A stretch of DNA of 64,000 nt, taken from Sorangium aterium (GTDB lineage: Bacteria > Myxococcota_A > Polyangia > Polyangiales > Polyangiaceae). A model generated the notes under the pieces. The model was given only the letters and a program-made list of their open reading frames with translations, was not told the origin of the DNA and did no database searches. Each line of letters starts with the position of its first letter. The first letter of the stretch is position 1. Of the stretch, positions 1-8,439 are shown piece after piece. Both the position numbers and the translations under genes were made by a program. The DNA lies in assembly GCF_028368935.1 (NCBI RefSeq), contig NZ_JAQNDK010000006.1, forward strand, positions 339,001-403,000. The letters are read 5' to 3'.

Positions 1-148
1 GGGGGTGAATCTCCGTCGAACACCCACCTTCGGAGACGTGGTATCGGGTCTTCGCGTGACTGTCGCGCGCGGACGTCGGCGGGGCTCGGCTGAGCCGCGC
101 CGATCCGCGAGCCGTGGTGTATGCTGCTCCGAGCGGTCGGAGGGCTGG

Positions 149-567
149 ATGATCCATCGACAGACGGGCGAGATCGAGCTCACATCCGGGCTTCGCATCG
201 GACCCTCGTACTCGGAAGCGCAGTTCTTGTCGTCGCCGCTCGCGCGGATGGCCAACGCCCTGAGCGAGACGCAGCCGTGGAGCGGATACCGGACGTCGCG
301 CCAGCGCATCGGCTTCCGGACCTTCCGCATCACGCTGCACTTCTGCAGCGGCAAGATCGCGTGGGTCGAGCTGTTCGAGGTCGGCGCCGAGTCGAAGGCG
401 TTCTGGAACGACTGGTCCGAGAAGGAGGAGGCGGAGCGCAAGGCAAGCCACGACGCCTGGCTGGCGTCGATCCCGGCGCGCCGCCGTACGAGTATCCCTG
501 GGGAAAGATCACCTCCCAGTACGACCCGCGGGGCGGCTACAGCAGCATCGTCGTGCGCTTCGGCTAG
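149..567 (+). pseudogene. Small hypothetical gene with a frameshift
   Basis: I do not recognise the product. The reading frame starting at the ATG at 149 (MIHRQTGEIEL...) runs well to about residue 108 (KASHDAWLASI). There the sensible protein moves to the next frame and continues as GAPPYEYPWGK..., ending at 567. Restoring one base near 473-477 joins the halves into a soluble protein of about 139 residues. Without it, the first frame runs on as low-complexity Arg/Ala text into the antisense of the next gene. The tail is rich in Tyr/Pro/Gly. This is either a recent one-base loss or a sequencing error. No signal peptide or membrane segment is visible, and it stands alone upstream of a convergent acetyltransferase gene. 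Confidence 0.55.
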
Positions 568-655
568 CGCCGGCGCGCTGGGGCCCAGGGCGTCGCTGGT
601 CGCTGGTCCGCGCGCCGGCGCCGCCCTCGGCGTGGCATCCGGCATCCGGGGCGCG

Positions 656-1189
656 CTACAGCGCTCGCCGGTAGCGGATCTCCGGGAGGCTGCCGGCGCC
701 GACCCGCGCCCACCGCCGCGCGCCGTCGCGGGTGAAGCCGGAGAGCTCGTAGAAGTGGCGCGCGCGGGTGTTCCCCTCGAGGACCCAGATCGTCATGGTC
801 CTGTGGCGGCGCCGGGCCAGGTCGGCCTGCGTCGTGTCGAGCAGCGCGGCGCCGAGCCCGCGCCCCCACGCGGCGGGCAGGAGGTAGATCGTGTAGAGCT
901 CGCCGACGTCACCTGGGCCGTCGTCGTCGCGCGTCGGCCCGGCGCTCGCGAAGCCGAGCCCGGCGCCCTCGGCGCAGAGCATCCAGGTCCGCGTCCCGGT
1001 CGCGGGGTCGCGGCTGAGGATGCGCTGCCAGCTCGCCTCGCGCGCCGGCACGGAGAGGGCGTTGAGATCGGCCGCCGGGATCAGGCCCAGGTAGGCCGCC
1101 TGCCAGGAGTCGACCTCGATGCGCGCGATGACGGCCGCGTCTGCCGGCTGCGCCCGGCGGATGACCGCCCCTGTGATCCGCTCTGACAT
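656..1189 (-). CDS. GNAT family N-acetyltransferase
   Basis: Probable acetyl-CoA-dependent N-acetyltransferase of 177 residues, the usual size for a single GNAT domain. The N-terminal part (IRRAQPADAAVIARIEVDSW) is the typical beta1-alpha1 opening. The acetyl-CoA pyrophosphate loop (motif A) is visible as WGRGLGAALLD in the middle of the chain, followed by a beta5/alpha4 region (ARHFYELSGF) typical of the family. I chose the ATG at 1189 (MSERITG) with an AGGTG-type site about ten bases upstream; the ATG at 1201 in the same frame would add four residues. The substrate cannot be told from sequence. It is monocistronic and convergent with the small gene at 149-567. Confidence 0.85.
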   Translation of the reverse strand: MSERITGAVIRRAQPADAAVIARIEVDSWQAAYLGLIPAADLNALSVPAREASWQRILSRDPATGTRTWMLCAEGAGLGFASAGPTRDDDGPGDVGELYTIYLLPAAWGRGLGAALLDTTQADLARRRHRTMTIWVLEGNTRARHFYELSGFTRDGARRWARVGAGSLPEIRYRRAL

Positions 1190-1393
1190 GGTGTCTCGCA
1201 CCTCAGCTTGGCTGGCGCCGCGGCGCTCCGCCAGGGCGCCGCCCGGCGCGCTCGCCGGCCGGAGGCGCGATCAAGCGGTGCCCGACGCCGCATTCATCAT
1301 GATGCTCCATCCCTCGCCGGCGATGGTCCCCTAAGGTCCTTTTGTGCGCTGTGACGCTACCGGGCGCTGCAAAAGGAACCGAAGGAGGGAACC

Positions 1394-1834
1394 ATGCTGT
1401 GCAAGGAGATCATGAAGCAAGACATCCAGAGCGTCCTGGCCGACGACACCATCCAGACGGCCGCGTGCAAGATGCGCGACGCGAACGTCGGCTTCCTTCC
1501 TGTCTGCGACAGCGCCGGGAGGGTGCTGGGGGCGCTGACGGACCGCGACCTCGCCATCCGGGTGCTGGCCCACAGCAGACCGCTGAGCACGAAGGCGGGC
1601 GACGTCATGACGCGCGGGGTGGTCGCGTGCCGGCCCGACGACGACGTGCAGCGCGCGGAGCAGCTGATGGGGCAGCACCACAAGTCGCGCGTCCTGTGCA
1701 CCGAGGCGGACGGCCGCCTGGTCGGCATCATCAGCCTGTCGGACATCGCGCAGAGCGAGGATGACAGGCACACCGCGCAGACCGTCCGCCGGGTGACCGA
1801 GCGGGAGGCGGTGCAGCACGAGAGCACGCGATAG
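1394..1834 (+). CDS. Tandem CBS-domain protein
   Basis: Protein of 146 residues consisting almost only of two CBS domains (about 5-60 and 68-125). Each has the typical pattern of a hydrophobic GxLxGxxTDRD-like strand: VLGALTDRDL in the first and LVGIISLSDI in the second. Such stand-alone Bateman modules bind adenine nucleotides (AMP, ATP, SAM) and act as energy or redox sensors. The partner is usually unknown. A strong GGAGG site lies about eight bases before the ATG. It has three Cys (CKE, ACK, VCD) in the first domain. It is monocistronic; the C-terminal 20 residues are polar and probably disordered. Confidence 0.88.
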   Translation: MLCKEIMKQDIQSVLADDTIQTAACKMRDANVGFLPVCDSAGRVLGALTDRDLAIRVLAHSRPLSTKAGDVMTRGVVACRPDDDVQRAEQLMGQHHKSRVLCTEADGRLVGIISLSDIAQSEDDRHTAQTVRRVTEREAVQHESTR

Positions 1835-2308
1835 GCTCGCCGGGCGATGGTCCGAGCTTCGCGGCGGCGCGCGGCGCGGGCGACGAACCCGCGACGTTCG
1901 CCCTCGCCCCGCGCATCGCCCGCCGCGGCGGCCGCGCGCGCCGCGGCGACCGAGCGTGTCGCGGCGCCGGCGCGCCTCGCGGCGCCTTCACCCCGGCGCT
2001 CCGCCGCCGATCGCGCCTCGAGCACCGGCGACTCGTGCAGCACGAGCGCCGAGAGCAGCGAGGCCCACCTCGTTCCCGCTCATCCTCGAGGCCAACCCGG
2101 TCGTCCAGGGTCGTCTAGAACGGCAGCCTCATGTCGGCGCGTGGATTGCGCCTGCGGGGCGATGTTTGCCCGGCCGGCCGTCGATGGCTGCCGCGAGCGC
2201 CCCCGACGCCCGAGTCGCCCTGGCCGCTGCTGCCCTGCATTTCGAGCGAGCACAGCCCGCTGCACCGGTCGCCTGCCATCCGCGGGTGTTATTCGCTGGA
2301 GGGGACCG
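1835..2308. other. Gene-free stretch with low-complexity sequence and a gene fragment
   Basis: No convincing gene is visible here. Open frames on both strands are rich in Arg/Ala and look like GC-driven shadows. The only recognisable content is a fragment at 2016-2067 that matches the 16S rRNA methyltransferase gene at 8946-8997 (listed separately). Confidence 0.6.
2016..2067 (-). pseudogene. Fragment of a KamB/NpmA-type methyltransferase gene
   Basis: Fifty-two bases match positions 8946-8997, inside the 16S rRNA methyltransferase gene, with four differences by my count. On the minus strand it reads WASLLSALVLHESPVLEA against WASLLSALVLPEAPVIEA in the intact gene. The similarity fades on both sides, so this is a decayed partial copy of this gene or a relative, not a functional gene. 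Confidence 0.6.
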
Positions 2309-2902
2309 TCAATGATTGACCGTGATCGAAGGATCCCATTGGTAGTATCCTTTCACCGGCCGAGCACCTTCCCCGTCCGGCAGCGGGCCGTACACCACGA
2401 ACCTCACCATGAACCACTCCGTGCCGTAGTTGTTGACGTCGATCTCGGCGCAGTTGACGTCTATCGATCTGGCCGAAACCTTGGGCGGCTCGTGGTTGTC
2501 CTGCCCATCCTGCGGCACATTCACAATCTTGGGGAACGACCGGTATCTCATCCCGTCCGTGCTCAGGACGCCGACTGTGCTGGTCTGGCCCTCCGGATCC
2601 CAGTGCACGAAGTCGTAGATGAAGACCTCCTCCTCGACCTGGTGGCTCATGGAGCTCGCCCAGATCCGGAGCGTGTCGCCGGTCGCTGCCTGCAGGTTCA
2701 GATCGGCGGTCCCATTGCCGCCCACAGCGTGTTTCGCGTCAGTGATCATGAACGCGTAACGATGGTCGCACCCCGCCGGGTTATCGGGCGTCGAGCTTGG
2801 CTCGCTGGAGAGCGAGATTGTGTCGACGACGATCGTGAGATCGACCGTCTCGGTAGCATCCTTGTTGATGTCATCAGAATGATTGCGCACTGGGTCCTCC
2901 AT
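2309..2902 (-). CDS. AidA/PixA-type inclusion body protein (copy 1)
   Basis: Protein of 197 residues resembling the PixA/AidA family, soluble proteins that form cytoplasmic inclusions in Xenorhabdus and are quorum-controlled in some beta-proteobacteria. Their biochemical function is unknown. Family-like marks are the N-terminal strand (VDLTIVVDTISL), a central YDFVHWDPEG segment and the C-terminal YYQWDPSITV. The other copy at 7793-8392 ends in NYWFDPSITI. There is no signal peptide. Compared with copy 2, the N-terminus carries about 20 extra polar residues (MEDPVRNHSDDINKD). The gene lies downstream of the tyrosinase on the same strand, 212 bases away, and probably belongs to the same accessory cluster. 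Confidence 0.72.
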   Translation of the reverse strand: MEDPVRNHSDDINKDATETVDLTIVVDTISLSSEPSSTPDNPAGCDHRYAFMITDAKHAVGGNGTADLNLQAATGDTLRIWASSMSHQVEEEVFIYDFVHWDPEGQTSTVGVLSTDGMRYRSFPKIVNVPQDGQDNHEPPKVSARSIDVNCAEIDVNNYGTEWFMVRFVVYGPLPDGEGARPVKGYYQWDPSITVNH

Positions 2903-3114
2903 GCATGTTCGATTCTCGCGAACCCGAGATCCCGCGCCGCGCTGCCTGCCGGCCCCGGGTTGAGACTCCCGGCGGGCGGCCAGGACAGCGCCATCGTCGA
3001 GCCGTGAGCGCGCCCTCGCCGTCGCGCCGCGGGCGGGCTATCACCGACGCGGGGGCGCCGCGGATTGACGCCGGCGCGGGCGCCCATCCTCACCATGAGC
3101 GCCGGCGCCGACCG

Positions 3115-4743
3115 TCAGCCGCGGATCTTGAGAACGGTCTTCAAGCCGGCAGGGAGCACCGACCCGCGATGGTGAACCTTCACGGTGAAGATCGCGCGAT
3201 CGACCTCGTCCTCCGGCATGTTCTTCAGGGAGAAGTGGGCGATGACCTCGAGGTGAGTGCGGCAGTTCGCGCAGTTGCTCACGCTATAACGGCTCAAGAC
3301 AGAGTGGTAGCCCAGGTAGTATTCCTTGGTCTTGCCGCCGTCGCTCGCCACGGTCGCGTGCGCCGTCAGCAGGAACGACCCCTGGAACAGGGCGCGATCG
3401 ATGCCCCTCACCATGAGCTTCTTGGCGCTGAACCCGGGCTTTACCGCTGCCGCGCGGGCCTGGTCATTGAGCGATAGATCGTCGAATGAGCCTGGCCCAT
3501 AGGTGTAGCCGAGCTGGTTCTCGATGTCCACGCAGTCCGTGCTGACGTAGGGCTTGCTCGTGAGCGGGCTCTTGAACGGTTTGAGCGCGGTTCCATCGAG
3601 GGTCAGCTGAGCGCCGGGCGGGACGCCGGGGGTCGGCCCTTGCAGGTCGTTCGAGCTGGTGCCCGGGTAGTCTGTCATGTCGTCGGAGACCTCCAGCGTC
3701 GTGGTTTGGCCATGCAGCTTCTGCCAGAGCCAGAACATGCGGTCGATGTTGCAGTGGTGAAAGAAGAAGATCGGATCGAAGGAGGACGTGTTGTTCTCTC
3801 CCATGTCCCCGTTCGAGCCGCTGACCAGCCCCGTGCCACCAGGAGCTATCTGCGGCGCGTCGAACCCGCCGACGGCCAGGTGGAGGTCGTTGTGGGGCTC
3901 CTCCAGCGCTACCACCATGGGCTGATGGGGTGGGATATCCGCGTTCCAGGCGGCCGCCGAGGTCGTATTGGAGAAGACCGTGTAGTTCGGCGCGAATAGA
4001 CACCCCCTGTACGATGCGTAGAGGTTGGCGCCCTCGGGAGGAGGTGGAACCGTGGGCTCGGGGCCGTTCAACCAGGCCATGATGTTGTTGTTGAGCAGCG
4101 TGTCGTTCGTGTTCTGGTCGGGATACTTCTGGTTGTGGGCGTACGTCAGCTCGGAGTCCCCGAAGTTGCCCACCAGCCCTGAGAGCGGGTACCGCACGGT
4201 CGTGTAGCCGGCCCGCTTGTAGTACGGGTGCGCCTCGTCGGCATTTGCGTTCTGGTCCCCCCAGTAGTTGTCGGAGACCGAGATGGGCAGGGTGAACGAC
4301 CGCAGCGGGTTGGGGATACCCATCAGGCCGTAGCTCGGGAGGTCGACCGTCGGCTGGGTAAAAATGGCCGGGACGCCCTGATGGAGAGAATAGTCGTCCG
4401 TCTCGTCCCAGAAAGGCAGCATCACGCCCGGTACGATGGTTTGCAGCGCCTTTTCCATGCAGTAAAGGTATGCTCTGTGCCAGGTCGGGAACAGGATGTT
4501 GCCGTGGTTGCAGTACCCTCCCCAGTAGGCGTATGTATCCTCCGGCGGCAGTCGATCGACCGCGCGTCGCAGCAGGAAAGGCTCTCCGTGGAGGCCCCCC
4601 AAGGCGAAGAACGAGTTCCATTCACGCGGGTCGAGCCGCTGGATGCCCCTCCAGGCATAGAGCACGTCTTCAAGGGGTTTCGTGTTTCCCTTGGCGTATT
4701 CTTGCTGGAGGACATAGATGGACTGCCGTATCCCTGTGGTCAT
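3115..4743 (-). CDS. Tyrosinase / polyphenol oxidase family protein
   Basis: Type-3 binuclear copper oxidase of 542 residues, predicted to hydroxylate monophenols and/or oxidise diphenols to quinones. CuA ligands are H52 (GGLHGEP), H80 (YCNHGN) and H89 (FPTWHR), with the expected H-x8-H spacing between the last two. CuB shows H284 and H288 (HNDLH) and H329/H330 (FFFHHCNIDR). The LHGEP and YCNHGN forms resemble the plant/hemocyanin-like group more than the short Streptomyces type. A C-terminal beta-rich domain of about 170 residues follows the CuB site and may act as a lid or shield; this is an inference. No signal peptide is seen, so it is likely cytoplasmic. It sits in a cluster with PixA-type proteins and a decarboxylase. 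Confidence 0.9.
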   Translation of the reverse strand: MTTGIRQSIYVLQQEYAKGNTKPLEDVLYAWRGIQRLDPREWNSFFALGGLHGEPFLLRRAVDRLPPEDTYAYWGGYCNHGNILFPTWHRAYLYCMEKALQTIVPGVMLPFWDETDDYSLHQGVPAIFTQPTVDLPSYGLMGIPNPLRSFTLPISVSDNYWGDQNANADEAHPYYKRAGYTTVRYPLSGLVGNFGDSELTYAHNQKYPDQNTNDTLLNNNIMAWLNGPEPTVPPPPEGANLYASYRGCLFAPNYTVFSNTTSAAAWNADIPPHQPMVVALEEPHNDLHLAVGGFDAPQIAPGGTGLVSGSNGDMGENNTSSFDPIFFFHHCNIDRMFWLWQKLHGQTTTLEVSDDMTDYPGTSSNDLQGPTPGVPPGAQLTLDGTALKPFKSPLTSKPYVSTDCVDIENQLGYTYGPGSFDDLSLNDQARAAAVKPGFSAKKLMVRGIDRALFQGSFLLTAHATVASDGGKTKEYYLGYHSVLSRYSVSNCANCRTHLEVIAHFSLKNMPEDEVDRAIFTVKVHHRGSVLPAGLKTVLKIRG

Positions 4744-4824
4744 GTCAGCGCCTTTTCTTCTGTCAGAGCGAGCCTAATCTGTACGGTATCGGAGCGGCGC
4801 GGGGCTCTCCGCGCGCTCCGTGCC

Positions 4825-5355
4825 TCACGGCGGCGAAGGCAGCGACGAGCCCTGCGCTCCCTCCGCCGCACGATCTCGTGAGGGGGACGGCCCCTTCGTC
4901 CGGGAGGCGAGGCGTACGCTCCAGAGCGAGGCGCCGATGAGGAGCAGAGCGCCCGCGTAGAGGAGAGGCGGCGCGTCGAGCCAGAACTTGCCCCCGAGCA
5001 CGGCCGACGCGCCGGCGAGGCCTGCGAGCATGGGGCGGTAGTCCTGGCTCGCCAGTGCGCGCAGCACGAGCGCGCCGAGCGCGAAGGCGAGCAGCCCGGC
5101 GCCGAGCGGCAGCCCCCATGCGTCGCGCAGCCAGGCGCTGGCGCCGAGCGAGCCCAAGATCCCGAGATAGGCCGCCACGCACAAAGGGCACTTCGGGAGC
5201 AGCACCAGCGCGATGGCCGGTAAGAGCGGGAGGTGCTGGCCGGCGCGCCTGGCCAGCGTGGAGGCGCCGGACGAGCGCGGCGAAGGGGCAGCGCGCCCGC
5301 AGGTGCACCCCGGGGGCGAGGAATCCGTGAGGCTCGGTGTCTCCTTGATCGCCAT
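4825..5355 (-). CDS. Small membrane protein with CPLC motif (MerC-like)
   Basis: Protein of 176 residues with a polar, Cys-containing N-terminus (PPGCTCGRAAP) and about four hydrophobic segments between residues 40 and 150. The first membrane segment carries a KCPLC motif (LLPKCPLCVAAYLGILG), like the paired cysteines of MerC-type mercury/metal transport proteins. Overall similarity to MerC is only by motif and topology, so metal handling is a guess. Given the copper tyrosinase next door, a copper role is conceivable. The C-terminal 25 residues are polar. It lies on the same strand as its neighbours: 81 bases separate it from the tyrosinase and 237 from the decarboxylase-like gene. Confidence 0.6.
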   Translation of the reverse strand: MAIKETPSLTDSSPPGCTCGRAAPSPRSSGASTLARRAGQHLPLLPAIALVLLPKCPLCVAAYLGILGSLGASAWLRDAWGLPLGAGLLAFALGALVLRALASQDYRPMLAGLAGASAVLGGKFWLDAPPLLYAGALLLIGASLWSVRLASRTKGPSPSRDRAAEGAQGSSLPSPP

Positions 5356-5592
5356 CGTGGGTCTCCCGGTGGTGCTTCGCGGATGGTCCGGCGTCGCGGG
5401 GCGGCCTTCCGGTGCGAGTCGAGCGCGAGGGCTTCGCCGTGCGCTGCGGCGCGTCCCGCAAAGCGCAAAGAACGTGCTCAGACGCCCTCGACCTTCGAGG
5501 TCCTGCTCGACAGCCCCGAAGCCGCCCTGGGGCCGCGCCGGAGTTCGTTTGTCTCACGTGTGCCGTCGTGAGAGCGCAGCCCCCCAGACTCC

Positions 5593-6792
5593 TCAGGTCC
5601 TTGGGAATGCCTCGGGGATGGATGGCGTGCCCAGAGCGCCAAGGCGGCTCCCCATCAGGACCGAAACGGCGTTGAACACGCCTTTCTGGAAGAGCAGGAT
5701 GTTCAGAGAGCCGCCGTACGCGAAGTGCCCGAGCTCGTCGCCCTTCTTGACCGGGACCGGCTCGCCTCCGACCGGGACCAGGGTCGACCGGTTGTTGACG
5801 AGCGACGGGTACATCGCGCTGATCGTGTTCAGGCCGACCGGGATGACGGCGATGTACCCGTGCTTTTCGGTCTTGATGACGAAGTAGGAGCGATGAAAGT
5901 CCTCGAAGATGCTGAAGTCCGTCGTGCTCTCGCCGACGTTGAAGATGGTGTTGAACCAGTGATCCCCGTCCATGATGCCATTGTAGATTCCAGGCACCTC
6001 CACCCCCTCGACGATCCGGCCGGAGGCAGGAGCGTGGTAGCGATGGTAGTTGGGGGGCATGAGGACGCAGGAGACGGCCGTGCCGCCCTCGAACTTCGCT
6101 GCGTACTTCGACCCGTTCAGGAGCTGCGTGATGTTGAGCTGACGTGACTTCACGTCGAGCTTCTTCGTGAGCGTGAGGTCCGAGAGGATGAAGTTGATCT
6201 CCGAGTCGGCGGACGCCACGAGCACCGAACCGTCGTCAGGCGCCGCGATGGGCCGGGGATTCCTCGCGGGGTTGAGCCTGCGCGTGAAGAACTCGTTGAA
6301 GGACTTGAAGCCACCCTCGGGGACGATGAAGTCCTCGATGTGAGTCCCGGGATCCTTCAGCCAGGCCTCGATGAACTTGAGCGACTCCGGAGAGTCCATG
6401 AACCGCCCCCGCTCCTTGATGAATTTGACGGTCCAGTTGAAGATCTCGGTCGTGTACTCGTCGCTCGTCGTGCGGCTCTTGAACGTGTTCAGGAAGGCGA
6501 ACGCGGACTTGTTGTCGAGGTAGAAGTAGGTGAAAGGTACGATCTTCCCCAGGCCTCCCGTGGGCTCGGGCAGAAAGGTGAACCACTGCTCGAAGTAGCG
6601 CACGAAGTACTCGGCGGTCGCTCCGACCCACGGGTTCTTCGAGCCGTCCTCCACGAAGGGCTTCACGTGCGCGACGGCCTCGTTGAACGCGGCCTCGACC
6701 ACGGGGTTGGCCATGAGGCGCTTGAGCTCGTCGATCAATTGACGCATCGCGGGCGTGAGCGGAATCTGCTGATTGGTCTGCTGGATCGCCAT
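5593..6792 (-). CDS. Phosphatidylserine decarboxylase-like enzyme (PsiD-like group)
   Basis: Protein of 399 residues of the pyruvoyl-dependent phosphatidylserine decarboxylase superfamily. The catalytic domain shows FNEFFTRRL, the YHRYHAPASGRI block and, near the C-terminus, the self-cleavage site YGGSLNILLF with the pyruvoyl-forming serine at about residue 362. It carries a long soluble N-terminal region (about 1-150) with no membrane anchor. This layout, and the GGS-type site, resemble the amino-acid-decarboxylating PSD relatives such as fungal PsiD (L-tryptophan decarboxylase) more than housekeeping Psd. Substrate is therefore uncertain: a free aromatic amino acid or a phospholipid. Adjacent to a tyrosinase and a c-heme protein gene, it may feed a small aromatic-amine pathway (inference). 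Confidence 0.8.
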   Translation of the reverse strand: MAIQQTNQQIPLTPAMRQLIDELKRLMANPVVEAAFNEAVAHVKPFVEDGSKNPWVGATAEYFVRYFEQWFTFLPEPTGGLGKIVPFTYFYLDNKSAFAFLNTFKSRTTSDEYTTEIFNWTVKFIKERGRFMDSPESLKFIEAWLKDPGTHIEDFIVPEGGFKSFNEFFTRRLNPARNPRPIAAPDDGSVLVASADSEINFILSDLTLTKKLDVKSRQLNITQLLNGSKYAAKFEGGTAVSCVLMPPNYHRYHAPASGRIVEGVEVPGIYNGIMDGDHWFNTIFNVGESTTDFSIFEDFHRSYFVIKTEKHGYIAVIPVGLNTISAMYPSLVNNRSTLVPVGGEPVPVKKGDELGHFAYGGSLNILLFQKGVFNAVSVLMGSRLGALGTPSIPEAFPRT

Positions 6793-6826
6793 GGCTGGCT
6801 CCTTGGGAACGTTATCGAGGTTGGAC

Positions 6827-7792
6827 TCAGTGTTTGCGACTGGAGCGATGGAGATACCCCCCGGGGAAGACCGCCTTCTGCGGCTGTCCGGTCTTGATCG
6901 TGGGAGGGCGGATCGTCCCCGGCGCGAGGAGGGCGAAGTACCCCTGAGCGTCAGCCAGCGACAGCGACGACATCGGCACGTCCGGGGTGAAGAGCTCGCA
7001 ACCCCCCTTGCTGGCGTTATAAGCGATGCAAGCCTTCGCCTCGCACTGGTGTCTACAGTAGTCGAGGCACTTGTCGGTCGAGGGGTCGATCAAGGAGTCG
7101 GTCAAGGACGCACACACCTGCCCGGAGCCTGGTACGGGCGTGGCGCTGGCCTTGCTCGACGAGACCCTCAACCCTTGGAGGTCGGCATACGGCGGCTGGA
7201 GCGTATCCGGTGCCACACCCGGCTTGCCGTTGCCGAAGTCGAGAAGGAAGCTGAAATCAGTCCCGAACGCGGTCTGCGCGACGCCGTGGCATCCCTTGCA
7301 GCCTCCCATGTCGTACGTTGTTTTGTTGTACACGGTGTTGTCGCAGTTCCCGAACGTGTTGCCGCCGAAGCCTGGGCCGCTGAAGTTGTTGAGGAACGGG
7401 TCCGTCTCGACGAACAGATTGGCCATGTAGTAATTGGCATTATCCTGCAGGCACTTGGCCGCGCTGCCGTCCTGCGCGCTGATGCAGGCCAGCCCTGCGG
7501 CCATTTTTGTGGCATCCGAGTCGGTGGGGTTCGCCTTCGGGGGAGGGGCGCCGGTGATCTCGCAGTCGGTCACGTCGGCCTGCACGCCGATGAGCTGGTA
7601 GTTCGCCCAGACAGAGCTGAAGCCTTGCAGCTGCTGGCGCATGAGATCGTTCACCTTCCGGATATCCCCGGGGATCGCGTGGTTCTTGGTGCGATCCGTA
7701 TTGGGATCAGGGCTCTGCCGCGCCGCGGGCGTCGGCGCCGCGCCTGCGTACCAGGTCTGCGCGGTGAACCCCCAGGAATAGAAGAGAACAAC
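6827..7792 (-). pseudogene. 5'-truncated c-type heme protein
   Basis: The minus frame encodes about 320 codons ending at 6827. It has a conserved-looking WANYQLIGVQ segment and a class-I heme motif CKGCH (GGCKGCHGVAQTAFGTDFSF), followed by a Cys-rich segment (CLDYCRHQCEAKACIAY). Related proteins in this kind of genome are exported heme proteins. No signal peptide or good start codon precedes the recognisable part: the first candidates are an in-frame GTG and the ATG at 7642, both inside or after the homologous region. The frame simply runs into the antisense of the PixA-like gene at 7793. I infer that the 5' end was lost when that gene arrived. It could still be expressed from an internal start. 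Confidence 0.55.
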
Positions 7793-8392
7793 ATGACAAT
7801 GCACATCATTTTTCTGATCGATAGCAATGCTCTCAAGCAGAATCCTGGAGGCCAGTTTGGCAATCCCCAGAATTATCCTGGGCCGCACCCTCCTCTCAAG
7901 TACGGGAGAGGAAACGACCCCAATACCTACACCAACCAGAGCGGGGACACTCCCGTGACTGTGTACTTCAACGAGGAGGTCCTCATCTCCGTCCAGGACT
8001 CGAACTCCAACATCGGCGTGGCTTGCGCCCCGGTGGGTTTCGTCGCAATGACCTGGCAGTCCAATCCGATTACCCTCGATGACCTCACCGGCGGGGATGC
8101 GGTTATCGGAGACATCAGCTTCCGGGACACTCGCGTCAACTCGTATGGTTATGACTATGTCACCGGTTCGAACTCTCCGTGGGCGCCGGAGAATGACAAC
8201 ACCAATTACCTGGTCACCCGCCACGACGCGAGCCTGACTTCGCCCGTGAAGCGCAACCCGTACATCCTCGTTCCGGCGCTCGCCACCGCGGGCGTGCTGC
8301 AGTACGGCCTCGAGTTCTATTGCTCGATCGGCGGAGAGTATATCGGTAACTACTGGTTCGATCCCTCGATCACGATCGCAGCACCGCAGTGA
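7793..8392 (+). CDS. AidA/PixA-type inclusion body protein (copy 2)
   Basis: Protein of 199 residues, PixA-like: N-terminal strand MTMHIIFLIDSNAL, a Tyr/Asn/Pro-rich loop, YFNEEVLISVQDSNSN and the C-terminal NYWFDPSITIAAPQ. It shares topology and the terminal W-x-DPSI motif with the copy at 2309-2902 but little else, so the two are old paralogues or were acquired separately. Base composition is less GC-rich than its surroundings (many AAT/TAT codons), which suggests transfer. It is oriented against the rest of the cluster, and its start abuts the broken 5' end of the heme-protein gene. The role is unknown; family members accumulate as cytoplasmic inclusions. Confidence 0.72.
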   Translation: MTMHIIFLIDSNALKQNPGGQFGNPQNYPGPHPPLKYGRGNDPNTYTNQSGDTPVTVYFNEEVLISVQDSNSNIGVACAPVGFVAMTWQSNPITLDDLTGGDAVIGDISFRDTRVNSYGYDYVTGSNSPWAPENDNTNYLVTRHDASLTSPVKRNPYILVPALATAGVLQYGLEFYCSIGGEYIGNYWFDPSITIAAPQ

Positions 8393-8439
8393 CCACGGGC
8401 GCCGGCGTCAGCCGGGCCGCCCGAGGACGCCTCTTGCTT

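Noticed and set aside
7793-8224. Continuation of the heme-protein frame through the PixA gene region as one long protein
   Set aside because: The extra part is antisense to a conserved PixA-type gene and has no signal peptide or family match.
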